Below are positions 24,154 to 37,412 of a stretch of DNA of 64,000 bases, in pieces (the first letter of the stretch is position 1; each line of letters opens with the position of its first letter). The DNA is taken from the NCBI RefSeq assembly GCF_016808095.1, contig NC_068976.1:6791001-6855000 (forward strand), in the 5' to 3' direction. A model generated the notes under the pieces. That model searched no databases and was not told the DNA's origin. It was given only the letters and a program-made list of their open reading frames with translations. Both the position numbers and the translations under genes were made by a program. The DNA is from Vigna angularis. Lineage: Eukaryota > Streptophyta > Magnoliopsida > Fabales > Fabaceae.

Positions 24154-24546
24154 TATTTTCACGTAAGTCTAATTTCCAATTTTATTTAAAATGAAAAATA
24201 TTAAGTAAAATTTTTAATTATTTTTATTTGTTACTCAAAATAAAAAAGTTACAAATACTTTCACAATAACTCTCTGAATTTTAATTTACCTATAACATAC
24301 AATTATATGGTATAGTTAAAATGTGATTTTATTATACATAAAATATTTCAAATAAACTTGCCAAGCATAAACATCCTATTGGTTAAAAATATTAATTATA
24401 AACAATAACTAAAAGAATTTACAAAAACATGAAAGTTTTTATACTTTCCTTTCCTCTTATTCTTTGCAAAAGTTTACAATAATGTGCATATTTACATATT
24501 TAGCCCCTTTAAATTTAAAATAAATATTTTTAAAATAATTAAACTA

Positions 24547-24594
<48 letters not shown>

Positions 24595-24700
24595 TAAAAG
24601 TAGAACTCCAATTCCAATTTCAATCCAATTCTCGCGCTTAATTAGTATTTTTGTCATGTTAACAAAAAAATAAATAACTTTTCATAATGTATATAAAAGT

Positions 24701-24748
<48 letters not shown>

Positions 24749-24889
24749 ATTTGTATTTGAATTTGAACAAGAATATAAAAGTCATTAATGGTGTCCTTCA
24801 GTGTTTGTTTATGGATTAAATATATGTAGGGAAATGAATAAAAAAAGAATAAATATAATTATTTTAGTTAAAGCACTTCGAACGTAACC
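22436..24889. other. AT-rich intergenic DNA with (TA)n arrays and a 67-bp duplication
   Basis: About 22440-22800 has mixed composition and may be the untranslated leader of the truncated retrotransposon. A 67-bp unit is tandemly duplicated at 23591-23657 and 23658-23724 with few differences. Perfect TA dinucleotide runs lie at 24108-24151, 24552-24590 and 24703-24744. No gene is seen; the last part is the upstream region of the ORP gene. Confidence 0.65.
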
Positions 24890-25056
24890 GTTTTTTAATC
24901 TCCGGATCCTTCACGCGAACTTGCACTCCCTCTCCCTCTCCCTCTTCCTCTTGACTCTTCAATTTTTGCCTTCTCCCAATTCTCAATCATCACAAACAAA
25001 CAGCACACGCATACCATGACCCTTTCTTCAATCGCCACCACCCTCATTCCCACTTA
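24890..25056 (+). promoter_or_regulatory. Pyrimidine-rich 5' leader of the ORP gene
   Basis: Composition switches abruptly from AT-rich to CT-rich (CTCCCTCTCCCTCTCCCTCTTCC near 24925) and C-rich up to the ATG at 25057. This is typical of a plant 5' untranslated region. The transcription start cannot be placed from sequence alone. Confidence 0.5.
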
Positions 25057-28000
25057 ATGCATCCTTTCTGCTGTGTCTCCGTCGTCTCCGACCACTCCTC
25101 TCCGGTCACCCTCGACATGCCCCCTATCCCTGCCGCACCCAGATCCGACCCCGCTCACCGAACTGGACAAGCCCTCCACTCCCTCACCAACTGCGGCGAA
25201 GGCGGCCGCGGGCACCCCTTGCCGGCTGCAGTGGACGTCAGGATCAAAGACCTCGTCGGGAACGGAATCTCCGGGATTCTGCACAAGTGGGTGAACTATG
25301 GCAAAGGATGGAGAACGCGCTGGTTCGTGCTTCAAGATGGTGTCCTCTCCTACTACAAGATTCATGGACCCGACAAGATCATCGTGAACTCTGAAACCGA
25401 GAAGGGATCGAAGGTCATTGGTGAGGAATCCGGGAGACTGATCTCTCGCAACCGCAATTCGAACCACGTCGATCGTCGCCGAAAGCCCGTAGGCGAAATC
25501 CATCTCAAGGTCCGTTTCATCATTTGTTTCCTATTTTTCACTCTCTTCCATTTGTTTTTTTCCCCTTTTAATTTCGTTTCGGTTTGGGAAAACCACGCTG
25601 GGAGAGTACCAGTTACGAAATTGGGAATTCAGAAGTTGTAATTACTGAATATCCTATTTATGTGATGAATTTTTAAGTGATGATCGAATGGAGTTAGTTA
25701 TTAACAAAGTTTTAAAGTGCACTCCTCACAGATTTGTAGTTTGTAATGTGATCATATTCGGAGTGCTCCCTCTGGAGGATACATGTGGTTTTGTATCAGA
25801 AGAAATTTTTGAATTGTGGTTTGGATTGAGGACATATGTGGCTGCTATCCTGTCATAGAGATTGTAAACCCTTGGTCGGTTTGAAAACAGATTATTAATT
25901 TATAAGATGGGATGTCAGTTAATTTATTGAAACTTCAATGTGGTGGGTGGCTTGGCGGTTTTCTTTTTGTTTTTCTTGGGGTTGTGAGTGGCAAATTCTG
26001 TTTATGTTCATCTCTGTGTTTGTGTGTAGGTATCGACTATTCGTGAGAGCAGGTCCGATGACAAGCGATTCTCTGTTTTCACTGGGACTAAGAGACTCCA
26101 TTTGAGGGCCGAGACTCATGATGATCGGGTGGCATGGATGGATGCCTTGCAGGCAGTGAAAGATATGTTTCCCCGGATATCAAACAGTGAGTTGATGGCT
26201 CCAGTGGACAATGTGGCTGTTTCGACAGAGAAACTCAGGCTTCGGCTTATGGAGGATGGAGTGAGCGAGGAAGCCATTCGAGACAGTGAACAGATAATGA
26301 GAAATGAGTATGCTGCGCTCCAAAACCAGCTTCTGCTGCTTAAACAAAAACAGGTGGCTCTAATCGACACTTTGCGGCAATTAGAGGTACCTTTAATGAA
26401 AAGTAGAAAACTTGAAGCCAATCAAACTGGTTATTCTTGGTGGATTTCTACTACTGCACAGAAAGCTGGTCATTCTTAGTACTCTTAAGATTAGGGACAA
26501 AGAAAGGAGGGGCCATGTCTTTCTCCTTCTCATTTAAAAGAAAACAGAGAATTGTGTATTATCATCCTGTCAAATATCATGTGTAATTTCTCTAGTTTTC
26601 CCATGTTTTTTCTTCTACTGTTGTACAAAATCTACTGCCAAGTCTAATAGTTTGTTCATGAGTTCATTTGTCATAGGTGCTCCAGCAATTAATAATATTC
26701 AGTGTTCTTCTGTCAAATTCTTTCCTTTTTCGTATTGAATTGGTTTGTAATGGACTATTAGTTCCATATCTCGTATTGAGTCTTTCTTTAACCAGTTAGA
26801 TGCCTGAAGTAGGTGTTTGGTATGCTTGTATAGTCTAAGCTATAAATCTTAAATCCTAAAAGGAAAGAGGTTGTGGTTAGTGGGTCTTGAGGCTCTTTTA
26901 TTCTTTGACTTGGGATGAATTTTGATCATATTACTAGCAGAGTTCTGTTAGAAATAAATCCTTGGACGATTGAACTTATATCATATATGCACAGCTGAAT
27001 GTTCTTTTTTACAAAAAAAATTGTATAGGTGGAAATGAGACACTAACGAGATATATTTCTGGGTTGTATTTATATATCTTGCTGTACAAGTTTTTAACCA
27101 GTTAATAGCCCTGCATGCAAGGGCGCAGCAGATTGAGTAATCATAAAATGCTATACCTAAGTTTTACTGTTCTTATATTTTTGTTTATCCAGTAAGCCTG
27201 TTTACCTTAATGTATAGCAAAAATTTCCAAAAGGTAAATATTAATAGATGGCCTTGTTTTCTGCATTGATACTTTTACAAATGTGCCTTCCTGAGATTGT
27301 ACTCATCCCCCCTTTTTAATTCCAAAATTGCTATTTTTATTTTCATTAGGAGAGATTAGTGGACATGGTTAACTTTAAAACAGAAATTGTTTCAATATTT
27401 CTTGGCAAGGTTTGTGATCTCTAATACTAGAGTCCATCCATTGAATTATCATATTTCAATAGCTTAAACAAAATATTTTTCTTCGCCCTGTGGAGAGTTT
27501 TCGTTTGATCTTTACTTTTAATTGCTTCTGCTTACTTGTTGATATATTGATTAAGGTTAGCATTTTGTTCTCCTCGTGAAGTAAAAGAATTTCTTTGTAC
27601 TTCATTATTGTAGACAGAAAAGGTTGATCTGGAGAATACTGTGGTTGACGAAAGCCAAAGACAGTTGAATGATCAAGAGGTTTCCTCTAGATTAGGGCAG
27701 GAAAAATCTAGTGGTAAGTACTTAAATGTTGACCCTTTCATTTGATTAGGATCTTTTCACTGTGTGGTGTTTGGTTGTGCATTTTCTGGAAAATAGAAGC
27801 ACTTGAAAATAGAGGTTTTCTTATGAATTATTTCCATTTTCTTTTGCATTTAAACTTTTTCATCCAGAAGAAAGTGGAACTGAGTCTGAGGATGATAATG
27901 AGAGAAATGATGCAGCTGAGGAAGAAACAGATGATGAAGACACTGCCTTTTTTGACACTCGGGATTTTCTGTCATCTTCGAATTCTTTTAAAAGTAATGC

Positions 28001-28657
28001 TTCTGATATTAGGGTCTCGTCTTTCTCTTCAGACGATGAAGGACTCTATGCTGTTGAATCAGAGGAGGATGTAGATCCTTCCATTAGATCTGTTGGATTC
28101 AACTATCCTTACGTTAAGCGGCGAAAGAAATTACCTGATCCTGTTGAAAAGGAGAAAGGTGTCAGTCTTTGGTCAATGATTAAGGACAATATTGGGAAGG
28201 ATCTAACAAAAGTTTGCCTTCCTGTTTATTTTAATGAGCCTCTCTCTTCTTTGCAAAAGTGCTGTGAAGAAATGGAATACTCATATCTTCTAGACCGAGC
28301 ATATGAATGGGGAAGAAGGGTAAGTCTGAATATGGCATCCCAAGTCATGTTGCCCTGTATTTTACTTTGCTGTTAGTTCTTCAATGTTCATTTCTCGGTG
28401 CAATGTTCTAAGTATTTTAACTCGTTGATGATGTTATGCAGGGTAATAGCCTCATGAGAATTCTCAATGTTGCTGCTTTTGCTGTATCTGCCTATGCTTC
28501 GACTGAAGGAAGAATCTGTAAACCATTTAACCCATTACTAGGGGAAACATATGAGGCTGACTTTCCGGATAAAGGCTTTCGATTTTTCTCGGAGAAGGTC
28601 CAAGCTAATGCTTGACATTGATATTATTGCATAGATGATCTTTTTCTTGATTATTTT

Positions 28658-28721
<64 letters not shown>

Positions 28722-31700
28722 TTTTATCATTTAATGCTGCACAGAGAAGGTGAAAAGCATCAAATTAGCATTTTGGTATAAAAATGTTGGGAATTAAAGG
28801 TTAGCAAGTGCTTAGTGCTAGACTTACCTATAAACCTATCACTGAAAGGCCACCTGTGAGAATTACAAGGGGTGTGTGTTTGAAATGTGATTGTTTTGTT
28901 CTGAACTTATTGTTTGTTTAAATCCTACATATCAGTATTCATTAATCATGCGTATTTGAAGTCCTTAGAACTTCTTGCTTCTGGATTAAAAGGAAAAAAG
29001 TTTCCAAAGCACGGTTTGACGGAAAAACTCAAGTATAATCTTAAAACTACTCCATTTCTTAATTTGATGAATGAAAATTGATGTGATTGGGTGCTTAAGT
29101 TATGTATAACTTGATGAAAGGCAGTACAATTTGAAACAAAGGATATGATTATAAAATTTTTATATATCTGTTACCATTTTGAAAGATTATATTTCTTCTT
29201 TCTCTCAGGTCAGTCATCACCCAATGATAGTTGCATGTCACTGTGAGGGTACAGGTTGGAAATTTTGTGGAGATAGCAACTTAAAGAGCAAATTTTGGGG
29301 TCGGTCAATTCAGCTTGATCCTGTTGGCTTTTTGACTTTGGAATTTGATGATGGTGAAGTATTCCAGTGGAGTAAGGTATTTTTAACTACTTCCACTACA
29401 ATGTGTCCAATGGCCTCAGAAAATGCTGTGTGCAGATTTGGTTCTAAACTGATATGGAACCTTTCGTTCAGGTTACTACATCAATATACAATCTCATATT
29501 GGGAAAGCTGTATTGTGATCATTATGGTACAATGAGGATACAGGGAAATCAAGACTACTCATGTAAACTGAAATTCAAGGAACAGTCTATAATTGATCGA
29601 AACCCTCACCAGGTGCTCAATATCTGTTTCACGGAGTCCATCTTGATTGTGTTTACGTTATGACTGGCATTAGCTTTGTTGTAATATAGTACTTGACATG
29701 TGAACTTCTCTCAGGTTCACGGTATTGTTCAGGACAGAAATGGGAAAATATTGTCTACTTTGCTCGGAAAATGGGATGACAGCATGTATTATATAAATGG
29801 AGACTATAGTGGGAAGGGAAAAGGTTATGAATCAATGTCAGATGCCCATTTACTATGGAAGCGGAGCAAGCCGCCCAAGTTCCCCACTAGATACAACTTC
29901 ACTCGGTTTGCCATCACATTAAATGAACTTACCCCTGGATTAAAGGTCCCTTTCTTAATTCACACTTTCTCTTGTATAGTCAGTTTATCTTCCTATTCTT
30001 TTTCTTAATAGTGGAAAACTAGTCTGTATTTCCACCTCTTTAACTCCATTATGAGTGTTGCGTTCAGTAAGGAGATGTTGTGATCATTTCTGTATCATGG
30101 AAGAGCTATAAAGTATGAAACAATTGAAATTTAACATTTAAGGACTGAAATATCCATATCATTGTTTTGCATATTATGAGTACTTGTACTCATCTATTAT
30201 CACTTATTTGTGCATACATAGGATAAGCTGCCACCAACTGATTCCAGGTTAAGACCTGATCAAAGGCATTTGGAAAATGGAGAGTATGAGATGGCAAATT
30301 CAGAAAAATTGCGACTTGAACAGCGTCAACGTCAGGTAATTATGTCATTCTACTCTGTGGTGTTTCCTTTGCTGGTTTCAGAGGGAGTACATTGAATAGA
30401 TATGTTTTAGAGTGGTAACATGGTAAAGGAGTGTTGCTATATGTTTTGATTTGTAACTAAATTGAAACGGGATTAAAACATGAGTGGACTTATATCATAT
30501 TAACTTCTTTAAAAGTTATAATTTTTAACCTTTGCAAGCAAATCTTAATATATGTGTTAAGTAGATCTTAGTTGTGATAAGGGTGAAAATAAAGTAAAAA
30601 ATCATCGTCTGAAAGCCATTTAGAAAAGTACAGATAACTTTACAAATTAGCTTATCCATAAATTATTTTTATTTATAGGAAAATTAATATCAATTTTTTT
30701 TCCATAAATCTCTTACAAAGAATTTCTTCCAAAGATGCCCTTAGTGCTTCAATTGCTTGTTAGAATGCCTTAAATCCGACTAGTCATCAAATACAATTAC
30801 TTGTGGAAAGACAAGAATCATACTTAATAATGATAGCAATTGCTCATAAAGTAGCACTAACTGTTTTACTTTTTAATAGAAACATTTTTTTACCGAGTTG
30901 CTCTGAATGTGCGGTCACTTATCTGACCTAGTATCATTTTGTGCAAGTTGACCTTTTCCCTGTTTTGACCGTGCAACCTCTCTCAGTGCTATGGTATCAA
31001 CACTCTGTTTTCACGATAACTAAACGAGATGTGTAAAGGATGAGCTCTTTCGTATGTTTCGATGATTTTCTTTTTCAAAATGGCTTTCAGACGAAAGAAA
31101 TATGCAGAAAAGAGTGAAATTAACCACCTCATCTAAGTTAAAATTTATTTTTGCATAATCTATACCTCGTACAACATTTTCATTATTTTCTTCAAACTTT
31201 TATTTTAACTTGTTTATAAATTAATTTTAACTTGTAAAAAAAGTTAATTTTATTTTTGTCCTAAAAGTTCATAGATAAGTTTGTCCAAACTGACTACACA
31301 TTATGTTTTAGACAAGGTTATAAAATTTTCAACCCTTGAATTTGTGGGAGAGGAGACTGTTAAAATAAATGTAGTGGATTTCCAGTTATATATTTTAATT
31401 TCCAAGTAAGCGAGTACAGTTTGAAGATAACCAATCATTATGAAAACTGACGGTTGAAACTGTGATTGTTATGTAGCACATGTATAAAATAAATTATGAT
31501 GTTGCCAAAACTTTAACAGGAGTGAAGCCCTTATGCTTTATCCTTATTTTCCGAGACAACTTGTTATGTTTGATATTTGATATTTGTTTGAATGGGATTC
31601 AGGCTCGGAAAATGCAAGAGAGCGGTTGGGAACCACGGTGGTTTGGTAAGGATAAAGAGAGCGGTTCCTACCGCTACTTGGGAGGGTATTGGGAGGCTCG

Positions 31701-31779
31701 AGAACAAGGAAATTGGAACTCATGTCCTGACATTTTTGGTCAAATTCCTTCTGATCATCTCTTGGACGAAGGTCAATGA
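25057..31779 (+). CDS. ORP1: Oxysterol-binding-protein-related protein, plant ORP1 group, ten exons
   Basis: Lipid/sterol sensor or transfer protein of membrane contact sites. Exons: 25057-25509, 26030-26386, 27614-27713, 27868-28319, 28442-28597, 29209-29376, 29472-29612, 29715-29945, 30222-30335 and 31603-31779, all GT-AG, giving 782 residues. The start MHPFCCVS matches the ORP1 group as I remember it. A PH domain spans about residues 71-196 ([20 protein letters not shown] to [17 protein letters not shown]), then a predicted coiled-coil region. An acidic stretch holds DTAFFDTRD (about 328-336), similar to the FFAT motif that binds ER VAP proteins. The ORD covers about 400-755 with VSHHPM (507-512), the family's phosphoinositide/sterol signature. 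The end, WEAREQGNW, is typical. Intron 5 carries an AT/GTAT microsatellite. Which paralogue (1A-1D) it is cannot be decided here. Confidence 0.95.
28661..28724. repeat. (AT)n(GTAT)n compound microsatellite in ORP intron 5
   Basis: About 34 bp of AT repeats are followed by about eight GTAT units. It lies between exons 5 and 6 of the ORP gene and is expected to vary in length between individuals. Confidence 0.95.
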
Positions 31780-33090
31780 TATTCACTGTAGTTTATCAAC
31801 ATTTTACCTTCAATTCTTTTAACTGATGGGCGTCTTATACTGCTACATCGCAGTTAAGGTTCCTCATGAAATTCATCATAGTCAATCATTTAAAAATATG
31901 AGCAGGTAATAATGTAATTGTTTTTAATTTCTAGCCTCACTCATTTTACATCCTCATGATTGTTATTGTTAATATTCGTATTAGGACTAAGTTATGAAAT
32001 CTTTTTCAGGTTAGGTTCGCATACTTTTTTTTTTACCAGTAAAATTATATTATATATTTATAAACGAGGTATTTAGGATGTTTCATCTCATATATTACAT
32101 ATACATAATATACAAGTCACATTCTTGAAAAATCTGTTACTTCCCATTTTCCACCCAAACTGGATTAAGTTTTATAATTATATCATGTCTCTCTGTTTAC
32201 ATAACCCTAACCCCAGCAGTGTCCTATACTTGTTATCGGAATTTTAGTTGATACAAGGTAAACCACTCTTATGTTCAAGTGGTAGTAAATTTGTATATAT
32301 TAACTAATAAATAACATACTTTTATCAAATTAAATTAGGTTTGTTAAACATTATTCATTCTTTGTAATTATTGTCTTTAATGTCTTTCTGCATTATACAT
32401 TTAATTAGTATTCTAGTGTTTGATACTCTTATTCATTATTCCAAAAGTATAATTGATCGCACAATAGAACTTACCATATCCGCAAGTCAAAAAAGTGCTC
32501 CATTTTTCTTACTTCATTCTTTGGGATGTATTTGTGAGGGGAATTAATAATAATAAAAGGAGCTTGAGATATTTTTTTTAATATACTTTCAACATATGGT
32601 GTTATTAATTTTTATTATTAATGGAGGTTTGGGTAATTATATAAGTTTGGGTAAATATAATCCGAACTTCAGCATGCAGGAAAGAAGAACAAAACTCTTT
32701 CAAAGTAAAGTATAAATGACAGTAACATTACTGTGTTGTGGAGATTCCTATTGACTCTTCTTTTCAGTCTTGTACCGAATTTTGTATCTTCATGCCATCT
32801 GCTTCTGATTAAAAAGTACTTATACTACCTTCTGATGTGAAGAGAAACACGTAAAAAATATATGATAAGATAATTGACGTGAAGAGAAAAAAAGAAAAGC
32901 TAGTAATAGGGCGTCATACAGAAAACATTGTTTCATGAATAATATAAGGAAAATTGCCGCTATTGTTTGCTGTTGCTATTTTCATTATTTATTTATTCAC
33001 TCGGTCAGGTTCCTTTTTTGACTTTTTAAAGCATCACAACATATCCTCCAAAGCCCAAGTTTCTTCTCAATTAAAATGTCTTTCAAAGTC
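31780..33090. other. ORP 3' flank and AT-rich intergenic DNA
   Basis: The first few hundred bases probably hold the 3' untranslated region. I see no further gene or clear repeat before the MITE-like element. Confidence 0.55.
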
Positions 33091-33100
33091 TAATTTAACA

Positions 33101-33640
33101 GTTTCTTCCTGCACCCCACAAAATAAAATCCCATTTTGCACTTTCTGGATTTCTGGAAGTTAATTTTGAACTTTCGATCGGATAATCCAAAAGTTAAAAA
33201 ATTAACTTTTAGATTATGTAATTTGGAAATCATTTTTTTTTCTTAAAAAAATTTCAGATTATATAAACCAAAAGACAAATGATTTTCAAATTCTACAATT
33301 TAAAAGTCAAATAACTTTTAGATTATGTAATTCATAAGTTAAATGATTTCTGATTGTATAATTCAGAAGGAAAATAACTTCCAAATTATATGATGCGAAA
33401 AGCTACTTTTCGAGAGAAAAAAAGTACCTCAAATTTTGAAAGTTATTTTGTATTTCTAGATTTCGAAATCTAAAAGTCATCCAATTATGTAACTTAAAAA
33501 TCATCCTTTTAAAGAAAAAAAAATCAAATAATACAATTAAAAGTAATTTTTTACCTCTAAATCACACAATTCAAAAAGCTTTTGTCTAAAGTTATTTTTT
33601 ATTTCCAAAAGTTTTCTCCTATAAAAGTGCAGGAAGAAAC
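33101..33640. mobile_element. MITE-like element with 14-bp perfect terminal inverted repeats
   Basis: GTTTCTTCCTGCAC (33101-33114) and its exact reverse complement GTGCAGGAAGAAAC (33627-33640) face each other 540 bp apart. The interior is AT-rich, without coding capacity, and built of degenerate repeats around TTTTAGATTATGTAATT(C/T) (33203, 33316) and AATAACTT. The same terminal wording is, from memory, common in legume miniature elements. The inverted similarity may run a little outside the 14 bp; no target duplication was defined. Confidence 0.6.
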
Positions 33641-36360
33641 TTGTGCGTAAGAAGCAACTACCCTAATTTAGCTTAGCCAGAGCCCAGAAGGCCCCAAATT
33701 AAATTCGGGTTAACTTTTAATTTGTGCTTTACAAAAAAAAAAATTGGATGGTATAAATTAGAAAAGGAGCAATTTCTTTTTATGTTTCTTTTGTCCTGAT
33801 TATATATAGTATTTGATAGTTTGATTACAAAAGACTCAACAAGTTATAAGATGACTTAATGGTAAAATTAGAAGAAAATGTGAGAGAAATTATAAGTTTA
33901 ACTTTCTCTACTAATATTTGGATCTTCTGAAATCGGTTTGGTTGATTTAGAACAAAGGGTGGGATAAGTTGTGTGCTTACCCCAATATTAATCTTTTGTA
34001 AAATTATACAATTCAAAAGTCAGTTTTTCTTTGTATAGAAAGAAATTTATTAAATTATACACTTTTAGTACTATTGGAAAAAACACATCATCAATGAAAA
34101 GTATTAGTGTCTTTGAAGAATCATCATTCTAACATATAAATAAAATAAAAACAAAGAACACAATACATAATATGGAAATCTCAGAACCGATACTCTCCGA
34201 AATAAAAATCCTTCAAAATAAGAATTTAATCCAAACCTTGTAATATTTTCCTATAAGAGTATAAGAAAAGTGAAATATAGATTTAAAGTTGTTGGAATAA
34301 AACAAAGAAGGGACCCATCCACCACTTGCTGAATTTACGCTTCCGCATAATGCCCATTTTGGGGTTCACAGAGGAGGGAACAAGTACCGCTGTTTCCCAA
34401 CAAAAGTGTCTTTTAACTAAGATAAGAAATATCACATACTTAATTTTTTTTTATAGAGTCACCTACATTCATTCTCTACCTAGTTTATTTTATAAACTTT
34501 CTAAGACATTAATTTTATCAGCCCAACAAATCCCAATGTCCATGTGCTAACGGGTTTGGATTATCATGGCTAAGAAAACAAGAAGAAGCAGCAAAGCAAA
34601 TGAAACTTACGGTCAGTAAAATAGGAACATACATGTAGCCATGCCTAGTCATTAGTCCTTAAGGCATTAAATATGCGTATATGGGCCGATTATGGAACTA
34701 TAATATATATAATGGATTTTTATGACATGCCATTGGTTTGCTTAATTTGGCAACTACATCAAAAACCCGAATTCCGAACGTAATATATATCTTTTCATCA
34801 CATGGATTTAAAACGTAACTCATTTAGATCATCATGTCAAGTAGGAAGGGTTTCTCCGTTAGGATAATTAGATAAACAGAATACGACTGATATGTTTTGT
34901 GCACATGCAACAGTACTATGTCGACCTATTATTTGTCCTAGTCTATGCGTCAGACAAGACGCCACAGCCATCTGTTTTCATAATGTTTCTTTCGTTTCTG
35001 TTCGCAAGAATTACCCACTTTGAAGGGAACAAACATTGTAGCAGGAAAGCTCCAACCATGTTCTGTTCTTTTCATATCCTTCAATTACACTTCTCACTAT
35101 TTTCACTTTTCTTCTGCTATTCATCTACGAGTAGCAACTCTTCCCTAGCAGGAAAGCTACATCCATCACGCTTTCCTTTTAGTAGGACTTATATAATAAC
35201 TATAAATTCTTATATTAATAACTTCTCCTAAGTCTATCTACTTTATAGCAATATAGCTAGTACTACTGCTCTGATGCATTATGCATTTGCAATATCTAAT
35301 TCTATACAACGTCACATATCTCACTCTAAATCAAGTATTTAGTATGTATGTATATACTGAAAATCCCTGACTTTAATCTCACAACACTTGAGAAAAAAAC
35401 CTATAAAATTAATGTTTTAAGATTTTGTATTGAAATAGGTGTCAATTTTTTTAAGAGATTAAACTTATGTTTTATTGATACTGTATTTCTTTAAAATGAT
35501 CCCTATATTATAGAAAATAAAATGGTACAATGACCTAAAGTAATGACTTAATATTTTAAGCAAATGAAAATGCAGACTTTATATCACAAAGTGCCGTCTA
35601 TACATTTTACCACCTTTTCAAATTCTATTTATAGTTTGGTCCAAGTTGAAATAAAATAAGAGCTAAGTACATAAGTTTGAGAAGTTGATCACCACAAAAT
35701 ACATTAGGTAAAAACCAGAAGAATCTAACTATAATCAACAGGATTATGTTGTCTCATATCCTCTGTCCCATTTTAAAGCAGGAGTTGGTGTAGTCTTTTT
35801 GTCACTTGTTTGCTGTAACATCAATCTGTTCAAAGATCGCATATCAAACTGATGGTAAGACTGACCAGAAAATAATTATCAGAGAAGAAGAAATAAAATA
35901 GAGAGGCATAGAGACAAAGAGAGAGAAGCATGTGTAGTTATGGGGAGGTACAACTGCATTTATTATTTTAAAGTGATAAGTTTGTGTTTCTCTACCTTTT
36001 TTATCTTCAACCAATGTCAAATTCCGACTCCACACTTAAATTTCTCACCAACAATTTGTATGGTCATGAAAGAGGGAGACGAGTGGAATTACATTGACAT
36101 TGTTTAACTTCATGATTAATGTGTATTTATTGTCTATCAGGGTGATTAAAGGCTTACAGGGAGATTGAATGCTACTGATTTGTTATTGGTATAGCTTGTA
36201 CCATGTTAATATAATATTTAATGATTTGAAAAGGAGGGTTACATGTCTTCTTTGACTTCATATGTAAGATTAGGCAGAGAGAAAATTAGGTAAAAAACGA
36301 GCTTTGTAACGCGTTATATACGCTCTGGTTTCGCAGAAATCAAAACGTATAATAACACGG
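33641..36360. other. AT-rich intergenic DNA; no gene seen
   Basis: Short open frames only, none with recognisable domains or gene-like composition. No RNA gene was recognised. Confidence 0.55.
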
Positions 36361-37412
36361 TGACATTTTTGTAGTTATGATGATATTATATGCCTCGGTT
36401 CATTGAGAATCGATGTCGAACGGGTATACTGCCTCGGTTGCTGCTCACAACCGAGGCAGTATCTCTTGTCAAAACTAGACATCCTCTAAACCGAACGGTC
36501 AAATTCATTTTGTCCTACCACAAGCACACGTCCTCTGAAACCGAACGTTTCAAAATCCATTTTGGTAACCTCTATTGCCTCGGTTCCTTCTTAGTCGATG
36601 TTGTACGCGTTTTATGCTTCAGTTTGTCCACGGGTCGAGGTAGTAACATGCGTTTAGGTTTAAATTTTGCGAAGAGAGACACTTTTAGACAGAATGCCTT
36701 CATTTAGGTTTTGCGCCGCTGCTCTCTCTCGCCCTTGGGGTTCTCTTCACGCAATGTTTTGTTCTCTTCTTCATCCTCTGTCGCGGCTTCACAAGAAGGG
36801 GGAAGCACCCATTTTCATCTTTTTCTTTTCTTCTCGTTTCGTTTCGCCTCGCAGTGAGGGAGGCGCGAACCTCCTTTCCCTCTTCTCCAACTATGGTTCG
36901 TGTTTCGCATGGAGGGAAAAGTCTATTTCGCTTCTCGGTGTTGGTTCGTTTATGCAGGAGGCGACTTCGACAACTTAGGCGCATCTTGAGATTTGAAATT
37001 AGGGTTTTAATTGTTCTCTGGTTTTGGGAATTTATGTTCTTATTATCTGATTTTTTGATTTAAGGATTTAGGGTTTTCGTTTCGAGTTGGGTTTTTGATC
37101 TCATGGTCTTGCTCATGTATTTTCTTTTGCGGTTCGATCTGGCTATGGTGGTTTCCACATTCGAAGCAACCTAGACAGTGGACGCAAGTCACAACCGATC
37201 GGTCTCGCGAAAGGCAGAAAAGTTGGTGAAACCGAACGTAAAAAAAAAAAAAAAAAAAAAAACACTCTACTGCTTTGGTTCAGGTCCCAACCGAGACTGT
37301 AGAGTCCGACATACTGCCTCAGTTCAGTACGAACCAAGGCAAAAGCCTACACCTTTTTGCCTTGGTTCACAACCGAGGCAAAAAGCCTACCCCTTTTTGC
37401 CTCGCCTATCAC
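36360..37412. mobile_element. Fragment of a second CACTA family (TGCCTCGGTT subterminal repeats)
   Basis: Many copies of (T/C)GCCTCGGTT and its inverse AACCGAGGCA occur at 36392, 36431, 36450 (inverse), 36573, and then 37275-37390 after a central block. Direct and inverted copies flank a GC-richer block (36690-37090) that resembles a promoter plus leader exon, as in the large CACTA. Intact CACTA termini were not found at either side, although TTTTTGTAGT occurs at 36367. It is therefore a truncated or rearranged, non-autonomous copy. A 26-base A-run lies at 37237-37262. Confidence 0.6.

Noticed and set aside
25054..25503. 149-codon minus-strand open frame opposite ORP exon 1
   Set aside because: It lies antisense to a well-supported PH-domain exon and has no recognisable domain; it results from the GC-rich codon use of exon 1.
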